64,000 bases of DNA from Owenia fusiformis (lineage: Eukaryota > Annelida > Polychaeta > Sabellida > Oweniidae). The position numbers and the translations under genes are program-made. Where the stretch lies: NCBI GenBank assembly GCA_903813345.2, contig CAIIXF020000012.1:11948932-12012931 (forward strand), read 5' to 3'. The number at the start of each line of letters is the position of its first letter. Positions within the stretch are counted from its first letter, which is position 1. Below the pieces are notes generated by a model. It was not told where the DNA came from, ran no database searches, and worked only from the letters and a program-made list of their open reading frames with translations. Below are positions 23,901 to 36,157 of the stretch, piece after piece.

Positions 23901-26900
23901 GGAAAAGTGAGATGGTAGAGTCTGCTAGAGTTACATATAATAAATTAATAAGTTGATATAATATGATGTTTAAGTGCTGCCTTGAACATAACTGTACTGA
24001 CACTGTGCTTAATTTCATTAGGTAGTTTATTATAATATGATGGTCCAATATATTTAAGTGAGTCCCAACCAAACTTAATGCGGTATTTAGGTTGGACTAA
24101 AAGGTGTTTAGATCTTGTGTCATGGCCATGTTGGGAAATTTTAAAATAATCTTTAAAAATGTATATAGGAAAGCCAGATGGTATGTTTAAGCATTTATAT
24201 ACAAATGTAGCAACATTTAAATGATAAATATCAAAAATTGTCAAAATGTTTTCTTTTTTGAATAAAGGGGCAGTGTGCTCTCTAAAATGTGAATTTGTAA
24301 TCAATCTGATACATTTCTTTTGAATAAGATGTATTGGTGTAAGTATGTTCTTTTTTACATGACCCCAAATAATATTGCAATAGTTAATTTGAGAAAGGAT
24401 TAATGAATGATATACTTTAAGTTTAGAGTCATGATCAAGGATGTCTCTTACTTTATAGAGAATGCCTGTTATTCTTGATATCTTATTAGTAATATGCTGA
24501 ATGTGCTTTTTCCAATTCAACTTTTCGTCAATAAATACTCCAAGAAAGTTAACACTACTTTCTCTTTTTATTGGCACATTGTCAATATGTATATTTATGT
24601 CATGGATTAAATTTCTGCCTGGAGTAAAAATTATGAAATTAGTTTTATCTAAGTTGAGAGATAGTTTGTTAGCTTTAAACCATTGATTAATTGTTTGCAG
24701 TTCTTTGTTTAATAGTCTAACTAGTTCATCCATATTACGATTAGATATAAGTAAATTAGTATCATCTGCATATAATACAAATTTGATGAGATTTGAGGTT
24801 GAAGTAATATCATTAATGTACATTAAAAACAAAGTCGGTCCAAGTATAGACCCTTGAGGTACACCACATTTAATAATATCTTGATTTGAAAAAGTGTTAT
24901 TGTAGCAAGTGATCTGTTTTCTGTTTTCTAAGTAGGAAGTGAACCAATTTTTTACATTTCCCCTTAACCCATAAAAATCAATTTTTTCAAGTAGAATTTT
25001 GTGATCAACAGTGTCAAATGCCTTGGATAAGTCAAGAAACAGTCCTATGTTAAGTTATTATCATCGAGAGATGTTCTGAGGTTTTCAAGAAAAGTTAAAA
25101 TTGCCATATAAGTTGATTTGTTTGGTAAAAAACCAAACTGACTTGAGGTCAGTATTTTCTGCTTTATTATGAAATCTATGAGTCTTTTATGCATGAGTTT
25201 CTCTAGCACTTTTGAAAAGATGCTAAGAAGAGAAATAGGCCTGTAGTTTGAGAATAAACTAGGTTTTCCCTTTTTGAAAATTGGTGTAATTTTAGCTGTT
25301 TTTAGAATATCTGGGAAAATGCCATTTACAAAAGATAAATTGCACAGGTGACTAAGAAGTGGAGCTAATATATGTTTACAATATTTCAAAGCACAGGCCT
25401 TAAACCCATCTATTCCCGGAGCCCCATCCTTAAGGTTAGAAATTATCAAGGACATTTCATCTGGATTTATTGGATTTAAAAACATTGAGGTAGGAATGCG
25501 ATTATTTTTCCTAAGGAACTCATTATGTGAAGTACTACATGAGATTTTACTTGCAAGCCTAGGACCGATATTTGTAAAATATTTATTAAAATTTTCAGCA
25601 ATTGATTGATTGTCTCTATGAAATACGCCATCATTTTCAAAGAAATCAGTTGAAGAAGCTTTAGTATTTTTTCTTTTTAATATTGAATCAATGACCTTCC
25701 ATGTGTGCTTTAAATTACCCTTGGCATCATCAATTTGTCGATTAAAATGGGTCTTTTCCGAATTGCGTATCATTGTAGTAAGTGTGTTTTTATAAATTTT
25801 ATACCTTGTTTTATTTTCTTCTGAAGGATTTTTTAAGAAGGCTTTGTATAATGTACCTTTATGCTTAACTGAAGTAAGGATAGCTGGGGTTAGCCATGGT
25901 TTATCAGTATTAATTATACATTTTGTTTTAAGTGTTTTAAGTGGAAAAGTGTCAATATATATTCCTTTGAAAATTCCAAAGAAATGCTCAAAAGCAGAAT
26001 TAGTATCTTCAATTGAACAAGTGTTTGACCAATCAATTAAAGCCATCTTGTTTTTAAAAATGTTCAAATTATCAGAATTTATGACTCTATAAGTATTGGT
26101 TTTTTGAACAAGTGTGTGCAATTGCTTATTTGTAGTAAAAAAGATGGGAAAATGGTCAGAGATGTCAGAAATAATGATTCCAGATTGTTTAATGTTGTCA
26201 ATTTTGTTGGTGAATATATTGTCAATTAAAGTCGCTGATGTAGCTGTGACTCTAGTTGGTTTAAAAATAAGTGGATTAAGACCATGTGTTGTTATTATGT
26301 TTAGAAAACGTTCAGATTGAGTATGATTCTCCAATTTTAAAAGATCAATGTTAAAGTCTCCCATTAAATAAACATCTTTGTTCTCACTGGTTAAGTTGGT
26401 CATAAAAACTTCAAGAGAGTTATTAAAATCAATCATGTTAATATTTGGAGGTTTATAGCATACTGAGACGATGATATTTCTAGCATTATCCTGTGGTAAT
26501 TCAACTGACAAAATATCACAGTTTGGCATAATAAATGATAAATCAGGTCTCTCAATATACATAGAAGAAGCAGAAACATATAATGCCACGCCCCTTCCTC
26601 GAACTTCTCTTGATTTAAAAAGGCCAGTATATCCATTAATTGGATAGAAAGTTTCATCTTGCTTAGAGAGCCAAGTTTCACTTAATGCAATAATTTTGAA
26701 TTTATGTGACATGAGGGCTAATAAATTATCTAACTTCCAGTTATTTTTTTTTCATACTTCTCATGTTAAGATGGATACAAGAGAGATTGGGATCATTTGG
26801 CGTGTCGGAATTAATATTTTCCAGTGTCTTATAATTACAGTGCTCAACTAATGATGACACATTATCATTGGTAGGAATATTATTGAACTTGTCTTCTTCT

Positions 26901-29900
26901 TGGGGATCAAAAAGCATATTTTCAAAGTCATAAGTTGTCACATACATTATATCTATTGAGAGAATATTACCTTATTAAATCTGTAAGAAGTTCTCGACGT
27001 GGCCCACCAAGATCTTTGGCATTTTCACCATCGTACATCACCTCTATTCTCTGCCTAAAGTGTGTAGGAGGCCATGTTCGCACTTGCTCATCAAAATCAT
27101 CAAAAATGATTTTCCCATCATCTCCAGTCAATCTAGTCACACATATTAGAGCATCTGTCTCTTTGCCTCTATCGAATCCATTGTCATCCATATTGTTCAT
27201 TTCATCTCCCTTGAGAATCATGATACGGTACGATTTCAACACAATCACTGGATTTATTTCATTTTTCCTGAAATAAAGCATTATTGAATGTTATTAAAGA
27301 GATTTTGCAACTCACTTATAGCATGTTTATTATTCCCAAATAACGTATAACTTTTGATGCGTTTTATTATGTCATCATTTATTGGGCAGCTCTATACGTC
27401 CATAAGTGTGATATTCTTACATAGACAACGATTTATAAGAATATCACACTATGTACTTACAGACCTGCGCAATTCATGTAAATGATGACGTAATCAAACG
27501 CTTCATAAGTTATACACAAGGCATTAACATGACAAAATGTGACCACCTAAAAAAATTTGGTAAATTTAAAACAAGTTGGAAGGCCTTTTTGCCCTTGAGA
27601 AGGTCAATGAAGGTCAGATCTAAAATCTTAAATCAGATTTGAGCTTCTGAGATCTTGTAGATGATTTTGAAAACAAAATTTAGTCAAATGCTGATTTTGA
27701 AAACAAAATTTAGTCAATTTGAAGCAAGTTGAAAAAAGACCTTTTTGACCTTTTTTGACCTAGAGAAGGTCATTGAAGGTCAAATCTAAAATCAGATATG
27801 AACTTCTGAGAACTTGTAGATGATTCAGAAAAAATTGAAGTCAGTCTAAACAGTACCGGAGTTTCTTGCGAATAGGCCCATGGGCGTTTATTTGAAAGAG
27901 GGGTGAATGAAAAAGTTTTTTTCCCTCTTTATAAAGGCCCATGGGCGTTTATTAAAAATGATTTCAAATAAACGCCCAGTGGGCGAATTATTCGAGAAAA
28001 GGAATGAAATTGCGAACAGTACATATGTAAGGTAATAGGTGATTACTGTCATTCTAGTACAAATAATTAATAAAAATATGACAAGAGGTTACATATTGGT
28101 CAACGTTCTTGCCCGCGTTCATGATACTAGTGCATGAGTATGAAGGACATGTGTCATATTTGCGATCTATAATATCCCTCGACATAAACGCCCACTGGCT
28201 TGGGAGAGCTATTTTCCCTCTAAATAAACGCCCACCCCCCTTGGAAAAATGTTTTTTCCCTCTTAATAAAGGCCCATGTGCGTTTATTAAAAATTCTTTC
28301 AAATAAACGCCCAGTGCAAAATAAACGCCCGTGGGCCTATTCGCGAGAAACTCCGGTATTTGTTAAGTTATTGGAAGTTGTAAGAATCTGTTACAGACTC
28401 CAACCACCAACCGCCATCACAAAAAAACGGAGACCATAACAATATGTCACCCCTTTTTGGTGGTGACATAATTAGACGGGAATAATATAAGTGAGTTATA
28501 AGTGAGTTGCGAAATCTCTATTATCATGGCAGTTCCATTATAGATATTATAAGAGGCAGTGAAAATGTCTTTCATCAATCATTTTATTTAAAAAATCAAC
28601 AATGTTGATAGAATGACTGACCAATCAATGTATAGTCAATCCCATGGGCTTGTTTTGTCAGCCAAAAGTGATATAATGGTCTTCTCGAAATGCTGCCTAA
28701 ATATGGGTTATTGGATTTTAATCTCACCTTGACTGAAAGCACATTCACTTAACTCCTATAGATGTAAATGATGGGAACTACTGCCATTTTTATGCCCTAT
28801 ACTGTCAACCTGATAAACACTAACCTCATTGTGAAACCATGGCCATAGCCACTACTAGCCAGGCATAAGGCAGGTGAGGCAACTGCCTCGCCAAAATTTA
28901 ATAGAAAAATATCAATTCAGACATTTGTTTTGAATTGAAGTTGTGAAAATGAACTCTTTTTATCTTTATAGTGTTATTTCGCTAGTGCCTCAAATTTGCC
29001 TCGCCAAATAAAATTTGCCTCGTCAAATTTAAGATCCTGGCTATGCCTCTGAAAAGCTCCAATATGTTCATCTTTTTATGTTTAAATGAGAATCATGGTT
29101 TTGTGATCATACTGTATATTAAATATACAAAACACAAAATCCATGGTCATTCTTGCTCTGTGGGGCTTTATTTCCTCAAATATACAAACTAGAAAACAGC
29201 AACTTCACCGAGTAGCAAATCCCACCAAACAAAACATGTCTCGATAAATAGCAGCCCTCTTGAACAGAGCTCCCTTATCCCCATGCATCAACCAGTATTT
29301 GAGTTATCTCCTGGACAAACAGATGGACGGACGGACAGACGGCTTTCCTATATCCCCTCGAACTTTGTTCGGTGGGATAATTACCAAATATATTTCTGTC
29401 TTTAAAGGAAGTCTGCTCTACTTACATGTTGAATATAAAATCCTCCATCTCTTCTTTTGAAAGGCAATAGTCCATCCTACAAGGTAAAAAGTTATAAATG
29501 TTACTGATTGTATTGTATAGTATTCTTATAAGACTCTAACTGTCTAATATAAGACAGTTACAATACAATGTTGTTCGAAATGCTTGTATAATGTTGTATC
29601 TTTCAAATTGTTTTCAGTACCAAGCCTATAAGGGGACCTTTTTTGGTTAAGTCTAGGTTTGCTAAATCCATACTGAAATTACATTTTTGGTTCACCATTC
29701 TGAGCACTTTTCAAGTGATTTTGGGCATTTTTGGGCCAAAGTTGTCAAAAGTGAACCCCCCTTGAATTTTTAAAAAGCAACCCCCCCCTTTGGCAAATCC
29801 TGGCTACGGGCCTGTACATGTATGTATATGTGGGTTAATCTAAGGTAATGCTCATCATAAACCTACTGCCACTCATCAGAATACATGTATTTGTGGATTT

Positions 29901-32900
29901 GTTTTAAGTGAAGATTCATATGAGGGTCCTGTTGAGAGGTTCACTCCTAAATAATACTTTCTAATGACACTGAATGAACTTACTGTATATCACTGGCACC
30001 TTCAACTGCCTTTCTGATGGTATCCTCATTCCTGAAAATTCAACAAATGCTTCATTAAATAACAGCTTTTCTACAACTGTTTCATTTTTTAAAAATCTTT
30101 CTAATCAAGAGATGTACACATTATGGCTGGATAACTGAGAGAGTCGAAGATGTGCTTGGCAAATCCAGTAAACCCAGCTTCAGGAAACCAGGTTTACTGT
30201 TTGTTTCTGTTGACACCTGTGCAAAACTGCATTCGTAATCCATACCACAATGAACAGGAGGTTAACAGTCAAACCCAGGTTTGCTAGTCCCTTATTAGAT
30301 TTTCGTATCACAGACCAGGGTTCGAGGCTATTCCAGGCCATAAAATATAAAAGAATCGCTTAATCAGAAAATTGTTTGTGTTATCTACCAAGACATTAAA
30401 CAAATATGAAATAGTACTTATTATGAGTGGTCTAAAATAGGCAGAGTTAGAAGACCCCTTATACTCATTCTGTCTCTATTTCTACATTAGATAATGGAAG
30501 AGGAGTCCCCTTTGCATTTGTTCGACTTCGCCTCTTAAAAGAGAGCTTTGTCTTTGGAATTTATAACAAGACTCTGCACGCAGGGGAGAAGTCGAAAAAT
30601 CCCAGAATTCAAGATTGGACCCTGTTTTCATATAAAGATGACATGGTTTTTTGCAAAGGTAAATTTGGAGAGCAGCAAACCTGGTTTTGAGGGTGCAATC
30701 TATGCCAATGAGTGCTTCTGGGATAAATGGACAAAAATTGGATGGATCAAATACTGTACGATTGAATGGACCGATTACTTTTAAAATCTTATTCAAATCT
30801 TTGCTCCTAACTATTTCTGTTAGATAACAATGCTTTCTAATGAACTTACTGTATTTCACTGGCAGCTTCAACTGTCTTTCTGATGGTATCCCCTTTCCTG
30901 AAAATTCAAACAAATGCTTAAATATTTTCTGCCACGTTTTGTTAACATATCTACAGGTAAACTAAAATTAATTAATACTTTTTACCAATGGTTCTGGGTT
31001 TATTATTCTAGACCTGATTACTTTTGGGCATGCTTTGTAAACTGTAAGATGACTGGCTAAATGTGGAAATTTGCATTGGATTACAGATTTTTCTAGTTGA
31101 TCTTACTCCATCCCATAATAATAAAGTGGCTCAGCCTGTAACACAATATACACCTGAACTGAAAACACCAAAATTAACTGAAACTTTTCACAATATTCTC
31201 TCAAAATTGCACCATCAAGTTCTAACAAGGCATTAACATGACAAAATGTCACCACCTTGTTGCTCACAATATTATGTGTTCAAGTCTTTTTGGCGGTGAC
31301 TAAAAACATTCTTTTCTGTAAATGTCTGAAAAATTGGTATAACAATAAAAGAAAAAGGCAAATATGTATTCAGGCAGTTAGAGCATTTAGACATATGGAG
31401 TTCTAAGTATGGATTATTACTTTTGATACTGCATGCGCATATAGTGCATGTATGTACTTACGATGTCGTAATGTCTGCACTCGAACCATTGAGATCCTCT
31501 TCATCAGTCATTGCTGAGCTAAAATGAAAATTTAAAGAGGTGTCATTTTTATACCAATTCTCATATTCTTTGATGTTAGGGTACTATTCTTTGTTTTATA
31601 CCATTCTAAGTGTCTTCTTTGCACCTCAATTTAATTTTCAAAAATTGGGAAAATCTAATTTAGCACTAAAATTGTCAAATTCAAGATCCACCCCTGCAAA
31701 TCACTCTGTTATGTCTCTTTTGAGACTTAATATTAATGAAGAGTCTCATCTGAATTCCCCATGGAAAAAATGACTATTTTAGAGGGAATCTGCATTGGCA
31801 TTAATTTTATCCATGTAGTTTTGATCAGGGAGGTGGTACTCTTTAAATTCTGAAGGATATGGAGTGAAGCATTCCACGTTTAAAATGCCTCATTCCTCAT
31901 TTCTTGGATTGCTCCCATGACATATTTCCTTCATCAGAAGTTTGAAAACTGATTCCACTGAGCTTTTGGTTATGAGGATGGCCTTATGTCCTAGGGCATT
32001 TTCCCAGTGAAGGCTGTAAGAATCATCTATCCCAGTCATGTAATTGCTACTGTGGTGCTTTCTCAGAAAATAAAATAATTGACTAAATATTGTCTGAGAT
32101 TATATATGATCCTACATTGAATCACTGACATTAGATTCCCATGGTAAAATGAAATAAATAGATAATTATATTGAATTATCAAGTCCAGAACCAATCAAAT
32201 AGTAGAAGCTTTAATCTTGAGGTATTAACTAAATAATGTTTGGGGAACATCTGTGCCAAGTTTCAAGAAGATTGGTCTAGTAGTGACATTACTTCTGGAT
32301 CACCTTGTATGTTGTTATTTATAGAATATTAATTACCTGAATGGGTAGCGAGTCTTCATCACTTCAATATCACTATTGCTGTCACTGTCACTTTCTTCAT
32401 CATTCACTGGAATACACTTGCAAAAAAGTCTTATCTGTCCTGGTATTAATTTAGCATCCAGATATTTTCGTAATGAAAAAACACCATCCACTGCATCCTC
32501 TACACTTCGCCCAGTAATGTCTGTCAGTGTTAGATTATAACAGTTTACATTTCCAATCATTATATTTAGACCCTTGGGAAATAATGCAGCTTTCACCTGT
32601 TGAAGAATATCATGGTAAGAGTCTTGTGTTCCACAAGTTAGCTGAATAAAGTTTTTATCTCCTAATGGAGACTTCACTAATGTAAGCTTTGACTTTTCTG
32701 ATGCGGAGGCTACATAAAGACCAAACTGTACCACTCTCGAACTTTTCAACGGTCTTCCCATTTTTTCAGTTTTGGATTGTGTGCTGCTCATCATCATCTT
32801 CAGCAACTTTTGTCGCCTATCATCTGGAAAGTAGGATACATACTTTTACCACAAAGAATAACTTATTTTAGCTTTATTAAAGGTCATTTATTCTTTACTA

Positions 32901-35900
32901 GTTATGAATACTATGGGGACGGTTAGGGGACAATGACCCATGAATTAAACATTAATTTACATGATCAGTTCACTTTCACAAGTAATGGTGATTTAAAGTA
33001 CTGACCCTCAGAACCCTAAATACTCCAAACTTATTGGTGCAAAATAATTCAAGTATAAAACATTAATGTTCATGACCAGTTCACTTTTGGATGCTTGTAA
33101 CCTAATTCAAGTGCAGCATAATGTTTTACTTATTCTCTTTATTTGATTGATATTAAGTAAATAGCAGGAGCACTTGGCCATGTAAATAGTGTTGTTGGGT
33201 TAGGTCAATATTTCACTGTTCGTCAAAAAACGTAATTGATTTAGCAAGGTTTTAACCCCCCTCGAGCCTCCCCCTTCTCACAAAAGTCAAAATGTTGTTT
33301 CGTGTACAGTGTTAAAGAATCAAAATGTTGATTTGCATGCAGTGTACAAGTACAACCCCAGCACACAATATCTGCTTCTGCTATAAACACATATCAAATT
33401 CTCTATCATATCTGTTGTATATTAAATGATCATACCATTGCAGAAGATGAAACTCTGAAATCAATGTCTGTCACCTAATTAAACAAGGCATTAACATGGC
33501 AAAATGTCACCACCTAAAAAATTGGTTAATTTAAAGCAAGTTGAAAAAAGACCGTTTTGACCTTGGGAAGGTCATTGAAGGTCAAATCTGAAATCTTAAG
33601 TCAGATTTGAGCTTCTGAGGTCTTGTAGATGACTTTGAAATTTTGAAGCAAGTTAAAAAAAGACCTTTTTGACATTAAGAACTTTATTGAAGGTCAAATC
33701 TCAAATCTAAAGTCAGATTTGAACTTCTGAGAACTTGTATATGATTTAGAAAACAATTTAAGTCAGTCTAAACAGTATTTGTTAAGTTATTGGAAGTTGT
33801 AAGAATCTGTTACAGACTCCAACCACCAACCGCCATCACAAAAAAACGGAGACCATAACAATATGTCAACACTTTTTGGTGGTGTCATAACAGGGATTTA
33901 CACCCTCCCCCCTTACATAATTAATTACGTTTTTTGACGCACACTGAAACATTGACCTGACCTCTTAAGCAATTTAAAGTACTCGCAACCTTGAATACTC
34001 CAAACTGGTGCAAAATACTTCTTGTATTTAAAACATACATGATCAGTTCACTTTGGTATGCATAACAATTTTTAAATCATAGGGTTGAAGGATTGTATCA
34101 GATTAGCCATTGGTATATTCGCTAGAAAATCAACTAGTATTGATGTAATATTGTAAACATATACATGTTGGTAATAGCACAATCAGTTCAAGTTATTACC
34201 TGATTACAGCAGTAATATATTTTAAAGATCTCAAATGAAATGATTTAAAGTAAACACTCAGAAACCTAAATACTCCATACTGGTGCAAAATAGATCACAT
34301 ATTTTAACATTTGTTTACATGATCAGTTCACTTTTGGAAGCATGTAATCTAATTTCAGAGCAGTTTAATGTGTTACCAATGATCATTAGTCTTATGATGG
34401 TAACAGATATCTATCATATCTGGAGCGTGTGGCAATGTACAGAGTATCTAAGTGATGGTGAATTGAAGTACTCACAACCCTCAAGTTCCGAACTGGTGCA
34501 AAATATTTCACATCAATTTACATGATCAGTTTCCCTTTCAATATGTAACACTAGATCTGATTATATCTCTTAAACATCTCAAACATACTCAGAACCCTAA
34601 ATACTCCATACTGGTGCAAAATAATTCAAATATTTAACATTAATTTACATGACCAGTTCACTTTTGGAAGCATGTAACCCAATTTCAGAGCAGCTGTTGC
34701 AGCATGTTGATAAATAGATAGCTGGAGCACATTTCTTGAATTTAACATGTAATATAAATAAGTAAGAAAATCTATTGCAAGGGCGGAATTGCTTGATTGC
34801 TATGTTATTTCAAGGATACACGTTTTTAAAAAGGGCTAACTATGCTACAGAAGCCAAATAGCTGGCAGTTGAGCCCAAGTTTTTATAGAATGAACATCAA
34901 AGTTATGAATTGATGCTATGGTATTTTATGAAATTATAACTCAGATAGAATTTAGTTCTTTTCAAAGGATATGATATAGATTCAGTCAATGTGCACATTT
35001 AAATATAGGTCATAAGTTAGTTAGGATAAGTTAAAAAGCATTACAAAAGTCCAAACAAAGATAGAAGAATTCAAAACACAGACAAAGGAATTTACCTTGT
35101 CCCAGTTCTACTACAAGGAGACAACATAGATGGTACAGGTAATATTACATATATGTAACACCACTTTACATGTTGATCAGTAGGTGTAATGTGATATATT
35201 TTAAACATCTCAAACACACAGATTTAAAGTACATACTCAAAATCCTAAATACTCCATACTGGTGCAAAATATGTAATAGTCATGTAATTCAGTATTTGTT
35301 AATATGACTAGTCCACTTTCGGAAGCATGTAACCTATTAGCCTACATGCAAGTAGAAATAATCTTGATTTACATCATTAAATATTCAAAATTCAGTCGAT
35401 GTGATACCATATTGAAATCTACATGTGGTAACAAAAACAGTTAATCAACTTTCAAAATTTAATTTTCTTTGAAAATGTGACTTCTAGGTCGGGGAGATTC
35501 CCCATAGAGCCCATGTTATAAAATCACAAAAAGTGAATGATGTCTTTTCATTTAGTGGACAGATAGTGGACAGATAATATTTTGCTTTACTTGACATTTT
35601 TTTCATTTGTATAACTATCAGATACATAAGGGTTATATGAAAATTATTCGACCAGAACAGATGGATATTTAAGTTTAAGGGCACTTTCTGCTATACCTGC
35701 CATGCTATTTACGCCGAATTAGCCACCTGGTGGTGAAACTGGTTACTAGTTATTACTACCTACTTGCATCTGGGTAATTCCAGTGCAGCATAATGTGAAA
35801 CTAATACTCCATTAGTTTAATTATGGTAAATAATTACACAGAGTACACAGCCATTTAAAAAGTACTTGAGCAAAGATGGTTCAAAGTACCCAAACCCCCA

Positions 35901-36157
35901 ATTACTCCAAACTGGTGAATGGTGCAAAATAATACACTCATTTGACATTGATTATAAACAAATACTTCTATACAAATTATAAAAGTGCTACTGTTAAAAG
36001 TGTACAGTGTACCTGTATATCCAAATAAATAATAAATACCTGAAGACACACTACCACTACTAGTGCCTGGACTGGTATTTGGTGTTGGTTGGCATTTTAC
36101 ACCACAGTGACAGCAAAAGTTTCCCACAGCTGGTTTCCCACAGCCAGTGCAAAACAT
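20996..36157 (-). CDS. Zinc ribbon-HECT E3 ubiquitin ligase-like protein of the giant element
   Basis: Eleven coding exons with canonical GT-AG borders stay in frame: 36157-36040, 32823-32337, 31518-31462, 30897-30850, 30031-29984, 29476-29426, 27267-26971, 22868-22759, 22387-22245, 21904-21727 and 21237-20996. They total 1,779 nt, 592 residues plus stop. Residues 1-22 form a zinc ribbon (FCTGCG..FCCHCG). Residues 40-202 are unrecognised, with an acidic serine stretch (DEESDSDSNSDIE). Residues 221-252 are two copies of a UIM-like helix. Residues about 340-592 are a short HECT domain like that of G2E3-like proteins (VMYDGENAKDLGGPRREL, FAAGVAVG), with candidate catalytic Cys559 in TSSTCTNTFRLP. 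HECT ligases form a thioester with ubiquitin before passing it to lysines. The target is unknown; regulation of transposase or host factors is inference. The intron at 26970-22869 holds a LINE. Confidence 0.83.
21531..21690. mobile_element. GTCACCACC-family MITE, copy D (short)
   Basis: About 160 bp, internally deleted. It runs from ACAAGGCATTAACATG and AAATGTCACCACC to GGAGACCATAACAATATGTC and GTGCTGACATAA. It lies in the intron between the last two HECT exons. Confidence 0.75.
23740..26950 (-). mobile_element. CR1/Jockey-group LINE in a HECT intron, ORF2 with two frame breaks
   Basis: Minus-strand non-LTR retrotransposon. Fragments 26947-26741, 26712-25045 and about 25044-23945 together read through an apurinic endonuclease (IIALSETWL, LMGDFNIDLL, SDHFPIFF) and a reverse transcriptase (DGAPGIDGF, YRPISLLSIFSKVLEK, FLDLSKAFDTVDHK, CGVPQGSILGP, FVLYADDTNLL). 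Two breaks exist: one A too many in a nine-A run near 26742-26750, and one missing base near 25045. The region upstream of the endonuclease is short, so the copy is probably 5'-truncated. The 3' end has a TATTA/TATTAT tract near 23740. It begins only about 20 bp past the splice donor of the preceding HECT exon, on the same strand as the host gene. Confidence 0.85.
27516..28480. mobile_element. GTCACCACC-family MITE, copy B, split by another MITE
   Basis: Reads from ACAAGGCATTAACATGAC to TTTTTGGTGGTGACATAA and is close to copy C at 33483-33890. It is interrupted at 27856-28356 by a different element. It lies in the 2.1 kb intron before the exon at 27267. Confidence 0.85.
27856..28356. mobile_element. 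501-bp TA-flanked MITE nested in copy B
   Basis: Begins CCGGAGTTTCTTGCGAATAG and ends, in reverse, CCGGAGTTTCTCGCGAATAG. Further inverted GGGCGTTTATT / AATAAACGCCC motifs repeat inside. TA is duplicated (27854-27855, 28357-28358). The related MITE at 33483-33890 reads AACAGTATTTGTTAAG without interruption, giving a natural empty site. TA duplication suggests a Tc1/mariner-powered element. Confidence 0.9.
29185..29385. repeat. GCAAATCCCA / GGAC-run repeat family, copy 2 (short)
   Basis: Contains AAACTAGAAAACAGCAAC, GAGTAGCAAATCCCACC, GGACGGACGGACAGACGG and TATATCCCCTCGAAC, then TTCGGTGGGATAAT. It is internally deleted relative to the copies at 20180 and 38160, and lies in a HECT intron. Confidence 0.7.
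29984..30897 (-). repeat. Tandemly duplicated 48-nt exons of the HECT gene
   Basis: Exons 30897-30850 and 30031-29984 are each exactly 48 nt, in the same phase, with matching acceptor context (GAATTTTCAG) and donor context (ACA|GTAAGTTCAT). They encode GDTIRKTVEAASEI and EDTIRKAVEGASDI. Flanking intron sequence is also similar, so a block of exon plus intron borders was duplicated. The motif resembles a ubiquitin-interacting motif with Ala at the usual Ser position. Confidence 0.75.
31225..31306. mobile_element. GTCACCACC-family MITE, copy E (remnant)
   Basis: Only about 80 bp remain: AACAAGGCATTAACATGACA, TGTCACCACC, and then the far end TTTTTGGCGGTGACTAAA. It is intronic in the HECT gene. 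Confidence 0.65.
32990..35990. repeat. Irregular array of ~110-bp units in a HECT intron
   Basis: The block TACTCCATACTGGTGCAAAA or a variant occurs at least seven times, near 33023, 34000, 34270, 34487, 34604, 35248 and 35901. It is usually followed by TTTACATGATCAGTTCACTT and GGAAGCATGTAACC. Spacings vary from about 120 to 980 bp, with a GTCACCACC MITE inserted in one gap. All copies face the same way, indicating old tandem expansion inside the intron between the first two coding exons. Confidence 0.75.
33483..33890. mobile_element. GTCACCACC-family MITE, copy C (uninterrupted)
   Basis: About 408 bp, from AACAAGGCATTAACATGGC through internal AAGGTCAAATCT units to TTTTTGGTGGTGTCATAA. It is the uninterrupted sister of copy B and provides that copy's empty site. 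Confidence 0.85.

Larger units (their letters stand above)
20996..27267 (-). other. HECT-domain-encoding exons (last five exons of the HECT gene)
   Basis: Exons 27267-26971, 22868-22759, 22387-22245, 21904-21727 and 21237-20996 encode the catalytic domain. Visible landmarks in order are the N-lobe entry (RQRIEVMYDGENAKDLGGPR), FLNVINNECWIS, GYFAAGVAVGAMALLFEGPP, and the C-lobe with TEPITGF and the candidate active-site block SSTCTNTFRLP. The final residues (FDYAFSNKYFGKH) occupy the usual place of the HECT C-terminal tail. No stop or frame break falls in any of the five. Confidence 0.82.

Noticed and set aside
30482-30913. 143-codon minus-strand open frame in the HECT gene
   Set aside because: It overlaps the 48-nt exon at 30850-30897 but in another frame, and extends through intron sequence without any domain.
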